A stretch of 64,000 nucleotides of DNA, taken from assembly GCA_016715245.1 (NCBI GenBank), contig JADKAS010000019.1, forward strand, positions 1 to 64,000. Reading direction: 5' to 3'. The notes beneath the pieces were generated by a model, which searched no databases, had not been told where the DNA came from, and saw only the letters and a list, made by a program, of their open reading frames with translations. Numbering within the stretch: position 1 is the stretch's first letter; the number at the start of each line of letters is the position of its first letter. The position numbers and the translations under genes were made by a program. This stretch comes from Saprospiraceae bacterium. Lineage in GTDB: Bacteria; Bacteroidota; Bacteroidia; Chitinophagales; Saprospiraceae. Positions 38,711 through 45,943 of the stretch are shown here, one piece after another.

Positions 38711-39691
38711 TTATTTCATTTTTTCACTATACAATTCCCTGAATTTTTTGAGTTTGGGTTCGATGACGACGCTGCAATACGGGTTTTTGTTTTTATTTAA
38801 TTCGTGGTAATTCTGGTGGTAATCTTCTGCTTTGTAAAAATATTCAAACTGGGCTAGCTGTGTCACTACCGGGTCATCGAAATAGGGTTGAATCTCCTGA
38901 ATGATATTTTGAATAATATTTTTCTCCTTTTCATTTCTGAAAAATATTACACTTCGGTACTGTGTTCCGGCATCAGCTCCCTGTCTGTTGAGCGTAGTCG
39001 GGTCATGAGAAGTAAGATGGATTTTGACAAGGTCTTCAAATGAAATATATGACGGGTCATAGGTAATTTCAACTACTTCGGCATGTCCTGTCAATCCACT
39101 TGTCACCTCTTTGTAGGTTGGGTTTTTGATATGTCCTCCGCTATAACCACTTACAACTTTAATAACGCCTTTAAGATTTTGAAAAATGGCTTCTGTACAC
39201 CAAAAGCAACCACCACCAAAGACTACTGTTTCATATACAGGAGACGTGGCCTTTATTTTTTCAAGAGAAACAGCATTCATACAGTACCGGAGACCACCCG
39301 GTTTAGGGCCATCCTGAAACACATGTCCGAGGTGTGCATCGCAGGTATTGCATAGGGCTTCAACCCTGTACATGCCGTGTGAATGATCTTTATGGTACGC
39401 GACTGCATTGGTTTTCAGAGGCTGCGTGAAACTCGGCCATCCTGTGCCGCTGTCAAATTTTTGGGTACCGTCAAAAAGCGGTGTTTTGCAACAGACACAG
39501 GCATATTTTCCAGCTTCGAAAGAATGACACATCTCAGAACTGAAGGGCCTTTCAGTTCCTTTTTTACGGGTGACAAAATATTGTTCCTCTGTTAATGTCC
39601 CTTTCCATTCCGAATCAGACTTTACTATTTTTTCATCCGGTTCAGGATTGCCCGATTGTGTAAATTTTAATATGTCAAGCCAGGTCAGCAT
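38711..39691 (-). CDS. msrAB: Peptide methionine sulfoxide reductase, MsrB-MsrA fusion
   Basis: A bifunctional enzyme of about 326 residues that repairs oxidised methionine (R- and S-sulfoxide). The MsrB half comes first: zinc Cys pairs in CVCCKTP and CNTCDAHLGH, GTGWPSF, and the catalytic Cys in RYCMNAVSL. The MsrA half begins at about residue 150 with the catalytic GGGCFWCTEA, then GYSGG and DYHQNY. B-before-A is the reverse of the Neisseria PilB order but known in other bacteria. The ATG at 39691 (MLTWLDILKF) is chosen over 39718. No clear signal peptide is seen, so it is probably cytoplasmic. Confidence 0.93.
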   Translation of the reverse strand: MLTWLDILKFTQSGNPEPDEKIVKSDSEWKGTLTEEQYFVTRKKGTERPFSSEMCHSFEAGKYACVCCKTPLFDGTQKFDSGTGWPSFTQPLKTNAVAYHKDHSHGMYRVEALCNTCDAHLGHVFQDGPKPGGLRYCMNAVSLEKIKATSPVYETVVFGGGCFWCTEAIFQNLKGVIKVVSGYSGGHIKNPTYKEVTSGLTGHAEVVEITYDPSYISFEDLVKIHLTSHDPTTLNRQGADAGTQYRSVIFFRNEKEKNIIQNIIQEIQPYFDDPVVTQLAQFEYFYKAEDYHQNYHELNKNKNPYCSVVIEPKLKKFRELYSEKMK

Positions 39692-39895
39692 AATTTTAAC
39701 AATGTTGATTTTATACAAAACCCATATTATGATAAGATGTTTACCAGAGTAATACTTTTAGCCGTCAAAGTTTGATTCTTTAATCCGTAAACCAGGAAGG
39801 AAAATTTTAATAATTAGGTTTCTGTAAGGCAGAAAAGAACATATTAACCCAAATTCAGTATTAGAAATGAACTACTTGAAAATCTGAAGACACAG

Positions 39896-39965
39896 GATGC
39901 CATGCAAAGCTTTGCATGGTTCCATCACTAAATCGTGATTTCATATCACGATTTTACTTGGCATC
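39896..39965. repeat. Compound palindromic element (outer stem with two inner hairpins)
   Basis: GATGCCA at 39896-39902 pairs with TGGCATC at 39959-39965. Inside are a perfect 20-base palindrome (39900-39919, CCATGCAAAG/CTTTGCATGG) and an 8-bp hairpin (39931-39938 with 39946-39953). The whole resembles a MITE or REP-like unit. Confidence 0.65.
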
Positions 39966-40073
39966 GTTTGATCATTCTCAATTTTATGTCCTCATAGTAG
40001 ATGTCTAAAAATTATAACTAGTAAATTGTGTTAAAATTTTATTTCATCTTTTATGTTTTTACCCATCCTTCTT

Positions 40074-40118
40074 TTCCTTCCCCTGCCTGTCCGTCAGGCA
40101 GGCTTAAAATGGAAGGAA
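40074..40118. repeat. GC-rich nested hairpin
   Basis: CCTGCCTG (40082-40089) pairs with CAGGCAGG (40095-40102) across a 5-base loop. TTCCTTCC/GGAAGGAA arms outside (40074-40081, 40111-40118) extend it. It is much more GC-rich than its surroundings. Confidence 0.6.
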
Positions 40119-40388
40119 GAATCCGAAATAAAATTTTGCTACCGGAAATAAAACCAGTCTATTTAGACAGCAATACCTGTGGGATAAATTTTGCGGGTTA
40201 TGTCATCTATTTTGTAATATTTACATTCGAATAAAGTCTGATGCTGAATTTGGGATTTTTAATAAAAAGTAACGTGCAACAGAAACGGCAACATAACATG
40301 TAATATATTAAAGCCTCGTCATAAAATTACACCCATTTTCAGAACCATTTGAGAAATAATATTATTTACCCTATGAAATAAATATTTT

Positions 40389-41327
40389 ATGGCTCGATAT
40401 AAAGAAGAAAAATTTAATGACCTTGGTTTGGGTTCAAGACCTTCTGCCGGCAGAGTACGATCGCTAAATAAAAATGGAACCTTTAATTTTAAAAGGACCG
40501 GTATTCCATTTTTGGAAAGAGTTGATTTTTTTCATTCGTTGATTACCATGTCATGGATAAAATTTTTTGGAATTATTTTTTTAGGGTATATCCTTGCCAA
40601 TTTATTTTTTGCCGGAATTTATGTTTTGATCGGCGTTGAACATTTAACCGGCATAGAAGGTAATTCAAAATTTGATCATTTTGTTGAAGCCTTCTTTTTT
40701 AGTTCTCAAACCATTACCACTCTTGGATATGGTCGGGTTGCACCTGTGGGAATTCAAGCAAGTACGATTGCTGCAATTGAGTCCATGTTGGGTTTATTAG
40801 CTTTTGCGCTTGCAACAGGATTACTGTATGGAAGATTTTCGAGTCCCAGGGCAAACATACAATTCAGCCAACACGCCGTTGTCGCGCCGTTTCACGAGAT
40901 AAATGGTTTTATGTTCAGGCTGATAAACCTCAAGCACAGTCAACTAATAGAAGTGGAAGTAACCCTGACACTTTCCATGCAAAAAACAAATTCAGAGACA
41001 AGAGAGTTTTTTACGCTGGACCTTGAACGAAAAAAAGTTATCTTTTTTCCTGCCTCCTGGACAATCGTTCACCCGATTACTGATTCCAGTCCGTTGTACA
41101 GATTAACCAATGATGATTTTTATAACAGGGACGTAGAATTTATTGTCTTATTAAAAGCATTTGACGAGTCCTTTTCTCAAACAGTGTATTCCCGTTCTTC
41201 CTACAAAGCACATGAAATCAATTGGGGAGAGAAGTTTGTTTATCTCATCAATCAGGAAAAAGGACATTTAACGGTGGACGTGAGAAGAATAGATGAAACC
41301 GAAAAAGCCGAATTAAACAAAGAATAG
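40389..41327 (+). CDS. Inward-rectifier (Kir-type) potassium channel
   Basis: A 312-residue KirBac-like channel of the inner membrane. Helix 1 is at about residues 55-82, and the pore segment FFFSSQTITTLGYGRVAP holds the selectivity filter TLGYG at residues 111-115. Helix 2 follows at about 122-148. The C-terminal half (about 160-305) is the immunoglobulin-like cytoplasmic domain of Kir channels (FMFRLINLKHSQLIEVEVTLTLS, WTIVHPITDSSPLYRL). The filter TLGYG departs slightly from TVGYG but is acceptable for K+. The DUF1801 gene follows by 30 bases. Confidence 0.9.
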   Translation: MARYKEEKFNDLGLGSRPSAGRVRSLNKNGTFNFKRTGIPFLERVDFFHSLITMSWIKFFGIIFLGYILANLFFAGIYVLIGVEHLTGIEGNSKFDHFVEAFFFSSQTITTLGYGRVAPVGIQASTIAAIESMLGLLAFALATGLLYGRFSSPRANIQFSQHAVVAPFHEINGFMFRLINLKHSQLIEVEVTLTLSMQKTNSETREFFTLDLERKKVIFFPASWTIVHPITDSSPLYRLTNDDFYNRDVEFIVLLKAFDESFSQTVYSRSSYKAHEINWGEKFVYLINQEKGHLTVDVRRIDETEKAELNKE

Positions 41328-41357
41328 CATTTTTTATCCGGACAAAAATAAACAATC

Positions 41358-41726
41358 ATGGTATCAGATTTTTTTGCACAGTTTGATGGAGACCAGCGCA
41401 ATGTCATGGAGTATATGCACAATATACTTACAAGAGATATGCAATTGATGGATAAGATCAGGTTTAAAATTCCATTTTACTTTGGAAGGAGTTGGATTTG
41501 TTATTTGAACCCACTTAAAAATGAAAAAGTAGAATTTGCCTTTGTAAGAGGAAATGAACTTTCAAACTATCAAGGTTTATTGCAGAATAAAGGAAGGCAG
41601 CAAGTGTACAGTATTGAATTTGAGAAGGTGTCTGAAATACCAGTGGAATTGCTGAATGAAGTAATTCAGGAAGCCATTTTACTTGACCAGAGCAAACCAT
41701 ATGCATCAAAAAGAAAATCAACATAA
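41358..41726 (+). CDS. DUF1801 (YdhG-like) protein
   Basis: A 122-residue small protein of the DUF1801/YdhG family. Family-like blocks are VMEYMHNILTRDMQLMDKIRFKIPFYFGRSWICYLNPLKNEKVEFAFVRG with an aromatic-rich centre. No enzymatic activity is known for the family. It follows the Kir channel gene by 30 bases and is probably cotranscribed. A long gene-poor stretch lies downstream. Confidence 0.8.
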   Translation: MVSDFFAQFDGDQRNVMEYMHNILTRDMQLMDKIRFKIPFYFGRSWICYLNPLKNEKVEFAFVRGNELSNYQGLLQNKGRQQVYSIEFEKVSEIPVELLNEVIQEAILLDQSKPYASKRKST

Positions 41727-41964
41727 AATAAGCTAAGTACTACAACTCAACATAGAACATCCAATTTTGTGGGGATGAAGTAAGAGACAGTTGTATTATA
41801 TTAAACTAAAACCAAAACGCAAACAAAACCACATTTTTCAAATACACAGGCCATTTTAATCAAAAAAAGGTCAACAGGCAGTTATTTTTTCAATGTAAAG
41901 CCCGGAAAAAGGAAAAATTTGCGAATGAAGACCATGAACAATCTTACAGAACTCATTCTATCGT

Positions 41965-42048
41965 GCAGGAAAGTCCGCCTCGCGCTGCAGAGACCAATTC
42001 TTACGGGCAGGAAAGGTCATCTCGCACTGCAGTGACCAATTCTTTGCG
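41965..42048 (+). repeat. Tandem pair of 42-base repeats
   Basis: Two adjacent 42-base units (41965-42006, 42007-42048) share GCAGGAAAG, CTCGC.CTGCAG and GACCAATTCTT with about nine differences. They are GC-richer than the flanks. Confidence 0.75.
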
Positions 42049-42500
42049 AAGGAAAGGGCAAATACATAATCAAAGTAATATTAAGAACCCAAAATTTTAG
42101 GTTGTGAGGCTGTAAAATATTTTTTGAAAAAAGTTGCGGTGCCAACATTCTTTAATAAGAAAAAAACAAGCGGACTTTTACTAAACCGGAAAAATTGTCC
42201 GGATATGTTCCGCCCCTGCACGGAAGGGCAAAATCAATGAAAAAATACTTCTGAAAATGTACGGAGAAACAAAAACCATGAAGACAATGCTTTCGTCAAT
42301 GAGCCAATTACACTTGATGAGGTCAGAATATAGTATTTCATCAAAAAAGAAGGGAATAATACAACAGAAATAATTGGTTTTACCTCATGGCGTACATAGA
42401 GGTTGGAATATAATTTTATGAACACCGGAAATGGAGGTTCAACATAAACTATTCTAAAAATAAAAGTTCCCCATTCCCTTTGCAAATCCAAAATAAAAAC

Positions 42501-42540
42501 TTTATAAATCCCGGAAAATTATTTATTTTTGATATCAAAA
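42501..42540 (+). promoter_or_regulatory. Possible promoter and palindromic operator before the VOC gene
   Basis: TATTTTTG at 42524-42531 fits TAnnTTTG, with TTTA 19 bases upstream at 42501-42504. A perfect 14-base palindrome TTTTGATATCAAAA (42527-42540) overlaps it, the position of a repressor site. The ATG is at 42556. Confidence 0.4.
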
Positions 42541-42555
42541 TTAAAATCCTAAAAA

Positions 42556-42930
42556 ATGAGTGCTATAAGTTGGTTTGAAATTCCTTCCTTGGATATAGAA
42601 AGAGCCCAAAAGTTTTATGAGGCTGTATTTAACACCAAGCTCATCAACATGGACAATCCAAATATTAAGATGCGAACCTTTCCCGTAGCGGATATGATGA
42701 AGGATATTTCAGGAGCAGTGGTTTTTCATCCTGATTTTTATACACCTTCTTCGTCTCAGGGAACATTGATTTATCTCAATGGCAATCCCGATGTACAGAT
42801 TATTCTTGACTGAGTGGAAGCTATGGGAGGAAAAATAATGGTACCTAAAACGCAGATTTCCCTGGAATATGGCTGTATGGCGGTTTTTATCGATACGGAA
42901 GGCAATCGTATTGGACTACATAATGTATAA
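42556..42930 (+). pseudogene. VOC-family (glyoxalase-like) protein with in-frame TGA
   Basis: A small vicinal-oxygen-chelate domain protein that would be 124 residues. It begins ISWFEIPSLDIERAQKFYEAVF, the normal VOC start. After PDVQIILD an in-frame TGA (42811-42813) interrupts the frame. The same frame then gives [16 protein letters not shown] and [15 protein letters not shown] up to TAA at 42928-42930. The missing residue is probably Arg (CGA to TGA, one transition), since relatives commonly read LDRVEAAGGK there. The truncated 85-residue product lacks the last strands and the C-terminal metal-ligand Glu. The gene is followed after 3 bases by an SRPBCC gene that is also broken. Confidence 0.8.
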
Positions 42931-42933
42931 ATT

Positions 42934-43359
42934 GTGGCAACGATATACCATCAGTTTATAATTAAGTCCGACATTAAAAAAGTGTTTGATGCCGTGACGG
43001 TACCCAAAGAGCTGGAACACTGGTGGCCACTGATATGCAGCGGAACCGTGAAGAAAGGTGCTGAATACAATTTTTATTTCGGAGAACCCTACAACTGGTT
43101 TGCCGAAATATCAGACATCCACCTCAATCAATCGGTGGAATACAAAATAACAAAAGCCGATGACGACTGGGCACCCACTACCTTTGCTTTTTATCTTACT
43201 TCCGATGGTGAAAGTACGGTCATAAATTTCGAACACCGCAACTGGCAACTGGAAAATAACCATTTTAAGGTAGCTTCCTTTTGTTGGGCCATGTTGCTCG
43301 ATGGATAAAAAAACTACCTGGAGAAGGGGATAGTCATTCCTTTTAAAGAGCGGTCGTAG
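42934..43359 (+). pseudogene. SRPBCC/AHSA1-family protein with in-frame TAA
   Basis: A START-like lipid-binding-fold protein beginning at GTG 42934 (MATIYHQFIIKSDIKKVFDAV). The conserved core is LEHWWPLICSGTVKKGAEYNF, YKITKADDDW and INFEHRNW. It stops at TAA 43306-43308 after MLLDG, although the frame continues KNYLEKGIVIPFKERS to TAG at 43359. A second partial copy of exactly this 3' end, at 45110-45240, has TTA (Leu) at the stop position. That shows the TAA arose by one T-to-A change. The product lacks its last 17 residues, part of the C-terminal helix. It lies 3 bases after the VOC pseudogene, forming one decayed unit. Confidence 0.8.
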
Positions 43360-43380
43360 GAATAGGTAAAGGGGAAATAT
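43250..43380 (+). repeat. Duplicated SRPBCC 3' end, copy 1
   Basis: It aligns without gaps to 45110-45240, offset 1860 bases. Over 43261-43380 I count 19 mismatches in 120 (about 84% identity). It covers the last 33 codons of the gene and about 20 bases past the stop. Confidence 0.85.
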
Positions 43381-43544
43381 AAAGGGGAATTTCAGGAGGG
43401 AAGACAGGTAACTGATAAAATCAATATGTAAATTATTGTCAAGAATTTAAATTTGCATTGGTAGAACGGATCGTGTATGCGGTGTTGCCGGCTTTTGCCG
43501 GCGATTGGCAGGTATTTAACGTTGGTGGTTGCCTTCCCCTATTC

Positions 43545-45005
43545 TTATTGAACTATAAATTTAGCAACACCAATTTGTTTGCCAGTCTCCAATTGGATAA
43601 AGTATGTTCCTGTGGTCAAAGAAGTGATATCAATTACAAAATTTTGTTCACCTATCCCTGCAAATTCTTTTTGTTGACTTATCAGGTGTCTTTTCAAGTC
43701 AAACACTCGAATAATTATAGAATTACTCTCCATTGATTTGAAACTAATATTCAAATTATTCCACCTGGTAGGGTTTGGGTAGGGAGTAAGATTTATGCTG
43801 ACATCTACAAATACATCAATGGATGAAGTAACCAAGCTGTCATTGGTGTACAGTTTGGAGATATGAGTTTCTGAAGTTTTTGCCCCCGTAATGAGCACAT
43901 CCTGATCATTGTCCCCGTCTACATCTGCAAAGGCGATAGAGCTAAAAGAAACGCGATCAAAAGGAGTGCCCGTCATTAATTTAAAACTTCCCGTCCCGTC
44001 ATTGATGTACAGTTTTGAGATGCGAACACCTGAGCCTGTCCCTGTAATGAGGACATCCTGATCTTCGTCCCCGTCCACATCGGCAAAGGCGATGGAGCTA
44101 TTCTCAACGCCCTCAAAAGGAGTGCCCGTCTTTTCGGTAAAACTTCCCGTCCCGTCATTAATGTACAATTTCGAGCTGCGAATATATGACTCGTTATTCC
44201 CAGTAATGAGAACATCCTGATCGTTGTCACCATCTACATCGGCAAAGGCGATGGAACTATCTCTAACGCCTTCAAAAGGAGTGCCTGTCATTTCAGTAAA
44301 ACTTCCTGTCCCGTCATTGGTGTACAGTTTTGAGATGCGACGCAAAACACCAGTACTCCCCGTAATGAGAACATCCTGATCGTTATCCCCATCCACATCG
44401 GCAAAGGCGATGGAGCTATAAGAAACGTCCTCAAAAGGAGTACCCGTCATTTCGGTAAAACTTCCCGTCCCGTCATTGGTGTACAGTTTCGCGATTCGAA
44501 CATATGAAACGTTATTCCCCGTAATGAGGAGATCCTGGTCGTTGTCCCCATCTACATCGGCAAAGGCGATGGAACTATCAGTAACACCCGTAAATGTAGT
44601 GCCCATCATTTCTGTAAAACCTCCTGTCCCGTCATTGGTGTACAGTTTCGCGATGCGGGAACCTGACTTGTTTGCCCCTATAATGAGTGCATCCTGATCA
44701 TTGTCCCCGTCTACATCGGCAAAGGCGATGGAGCTTGCTCTAACGGCCTCAAAAGGAGCGTCGGTCAATTCCGTAAACCTTCCCGTCCCGTCATTGGTGT
44801 ACAGTTTCGAGCTGCCAGCACCAAAACTGCTTAACCCCTTTGCCCCCGAAATGAGGATATCCTGATCGTTGTCCCCATCCACATCGGCAAAGGCGATGGA
44901 GCTTTCTGCAACGCCCTCAAAAGGAGCACCGGTCATTTCGGTAAAATACTGGGCAGAGAGAGACTGTGTTAACACAAAGAAAAGTAAAAATAAATTTGAC
45001 TTCAT
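43545..45005 (-). CDS. Secreted VCBS/FG-GAP seven-repeat protein with T9SS tail
   Basis: A secreted protein of 486 residues. The ATG at 45005 is chosen because it begins the signal peptide KSNLFLLFFVLTQSLSAQ; the open frame upstream to 45071 is untypical. Seven nearly identical repeats of 52-58 residues follow, each built on SSIAFADVDGDNDQD, a Ca-binding FG-GAP/VCBS motif, and ending KLYTNDGTGSFTEM. Seven such units fit a complete seven-bladed beta-propeller. A T9SS type A domain ends the protein (PYPNPTRWNNLNI, LTTGTYFIQL, VAKFIVQ). It is probably an adhesin or surface-binding protein. The gene sits between the two copies of the SRPBCC 3' end, opposite in strand, which suggests insertion. 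Confidence 0.88.
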   Translation of the reverse strand: MKSNLFLLFFVLTQSLSAQYFTEMTGAPFEGVAESSIAFADVDGDNDQDILISGAKGLSSFGAGSSKLYTNDGTGRFTELTDAPFEAVRASSIAFADVDGDNDQDALIIGANKSGSRIAKLYTNDGTGGFTEMMGTTFTGVTDSSIAFADVDGDNDQDLLITGNNVSYVRIAKLYTNDGTGSFTEMTGTPFEDVSYSSIAFADVDGDNDQDVLITGSTGVLRRISKLYTNDGTGSFTEMTGTPFEGVRDSSIAFADVDGDNDQDVLITGNNESYIRSSKLYINDGTGSFTEKTGTPFEGVENSSIAFADVDGDEDQDVLITGTGSGVRISKLYINDGTGSFKLMTGTPFDRVSFSSIAFADVDGDNDQDVLITGAKTSETHISKLYTNDSLVTSSIDVFVDVSINLTPYPNPTRWNNLNISFKSMESNSIIIRVFDLKRHLISQQKEFAGIGEQNFVIDITSLTTGTYFIQLETGKQIGVAKFIVQ

Positions 45006-45109
45006 TTTGTTTGCTATTACGATTGAATTGGTTTGATTTTTTTTGCTTGCCGCCAACTTGTTGATATCCACAACAAATCTACATCACGATTGCGGTTTTT
45101 TATAACTTT

Positions 45110-45240
45110 TGCAAAATAATTGTTTTAAGATAGCTTCCTTTTGTTGGACGATGTTGCTCAACGGATTAAAAAACTACCTGGAGAAAGGGATAGTGATTCC
45201 GTTTGAGGAGCGGTCGTAGGAAAGGGTGAAGGGGGAAATT
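45110..45240 (+). repeat. Duplicated SRPBCC 3' end, copy 2 (gene fragment)
   Basis: This fragment would encode FKIASFCWTMLLNGLKNYL...EERS with its own TAG at 45217-45219 and no in-frame stop. The rest of that gene copy is absent. Confidence 0.85.
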
Positions 45241-45306
45241 TTAAGCGGTTTGAATGTGTCCAGATATGCAAGTTTTTACATTTATTGTTTTCTTCTCACC
45301 AACATT

Positions 45307-45630
45307 TTATTTAACATACGTTTCTTCGATGGTACTTTTTATTTGATCTATTGTATCGGCTTCGAGGATTCCAATAATTTTTGTTATCCTTTGTTTATCA
45401 ATAGTTCTTATTTGATCGATAGCTACCATTCCTTTTATTTTGTCGCTTATTATGTTTATTCTGGTTGGATATTTTTTAAGAGTTGATGTAATGGGTGCGA
45501 TAACTATCGTTTTTAAGAAATGATTCATTTCATCAGGTGAGATTACCACACAGGGTCTTGTTTTACTAATTTCGCTTCCTAAGGTTGGTTCCAGATTAAC
45601 AAGGACTATTTCGTATTGATTGATTTTCAT
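45307..45630 (-). CDS. mazF: MazF/PemK-type toxin
   Basis: A 107-residue endoribonuclease toxin of type II toxin-antitoxin systems. MKINQYEIVLVNLEPTLGSEISKTRPCVVIS is the canonical MazF start (R in KTRPCVV is catalytic). IVIAPITSTLKKYPTR follows, then VAIDQIRTIDKQRI. The ATG at 45630 overlaps the antitoxin TGA (45627-45629) as ATGA, so toxin translation is coupled to antitoxin. The partner MazE-like gene lies immediately upstream on the same strand. It probably cuts mRNA at a short sequence when the antitoxin is lost. Confidence 0.92.
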   Translation of the reverse strand: MKINQYEIVLVNLEPTLGSEISKTRPCVVISPDEMNHFLKTIVIAPITSTLKKYPTRINIISDKIKGMVAIDQIRTIDKQRITKIIGILEADTIDQIKSTIEETYVK

Positions 45631-45866
45631 TCCCAATTTGTTTCTTCTTCAAAAATATCCCCGATCAACAATTCATCGTCTCCATTCTTTCGCATTTCCT
45701 GGAAAGCTTTAGCCCAATTACTTCTTGGTTTTGAAATCGGTTCTATGATGATGAAGTTTTCTTCCAATCGCATATTTACTGTATCCCCAATATCGTATTT
45801 TTCCAGAATGGTTTTACTAAATCGCACTCCCTTTGAATTTCCTATTTTTATTATTTTGGTTTGCAT
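45627..45866 (-). CDS. mazE: MazE/AbrB-type antitoxin
   Basis: A 79-residue antitoxin. QTKIIKIGNSKGVRFSKTILEKYDIGDTVNMRLEENFIIIEPI is a swapped-hairpin AbrB/MazE DNA-binding domain. The acidic C-terminal tail (DDELLIGDIFEEETNWE) should wrap MazF. The ATG at 45866 is favoured over an upstream GTG at 45881. By analogy it represses its own operon. The pair adjoins the VCBS insertion and the SRPBCC fragment, a typical setting for a mobile toxin-antitoxin module. Confidence 0.9.
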   Translation of the reverse strand: MQTKIIKIGNSKGVRFSKTILEKYDIGDTVNMRLEENFIIIEPISKPRSNWAKAFQEMRKNGDDELLIGDIFEEETNWE

Positions 45867-45943
45867 ACATAAAATTTTCACAAAGTTATTACATTGTAAT
45901 CACATTTTCAAATAAATTATGTTAGTGAGAACTTATTTTCTTA

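Larger units (their letters stand above)
39719..40388. other. Intergenic region with two palindromic elements
   Basis: 670 bases without a convincing gene between msrAB and the Kir channel gene. It holds the compound palindrome at 39896-39965 and the GC-rich hairpin at 40074-40118. A 68-codon ORF at 40028 runs through the second hairpin and is not credible. Confidence 0.6.
41727..42555. other. Gene-poor region with a tandem repeat
   Basis: 829 bases with no ORF that resembles a known protein. An 85-codon minus ORF at 42234-42491 lacks family similarity and is not annotated. The region holds a 42-base tandem pair at 41965-42048 and the VOC promoter and palindrome near 42501-42540. Confidence 0.55.

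Noticed and set aside
40028..40234. 68-codon plus-strand ORF
   Set aside because: It runs through the GC-rich hairpin and its translation is not protein-like.
42234..42491. 85-codon minus-strand ORF
   Set aside because: No recognisable domain, promoter or neighbour context.
36596..43308. Stop-codon reassignment as an explanation for the in-frame stops
   Set aside because: TAG, TGA and TAA are each seen in-frame, and all three also end normal genes here, so no single reassignment fits.
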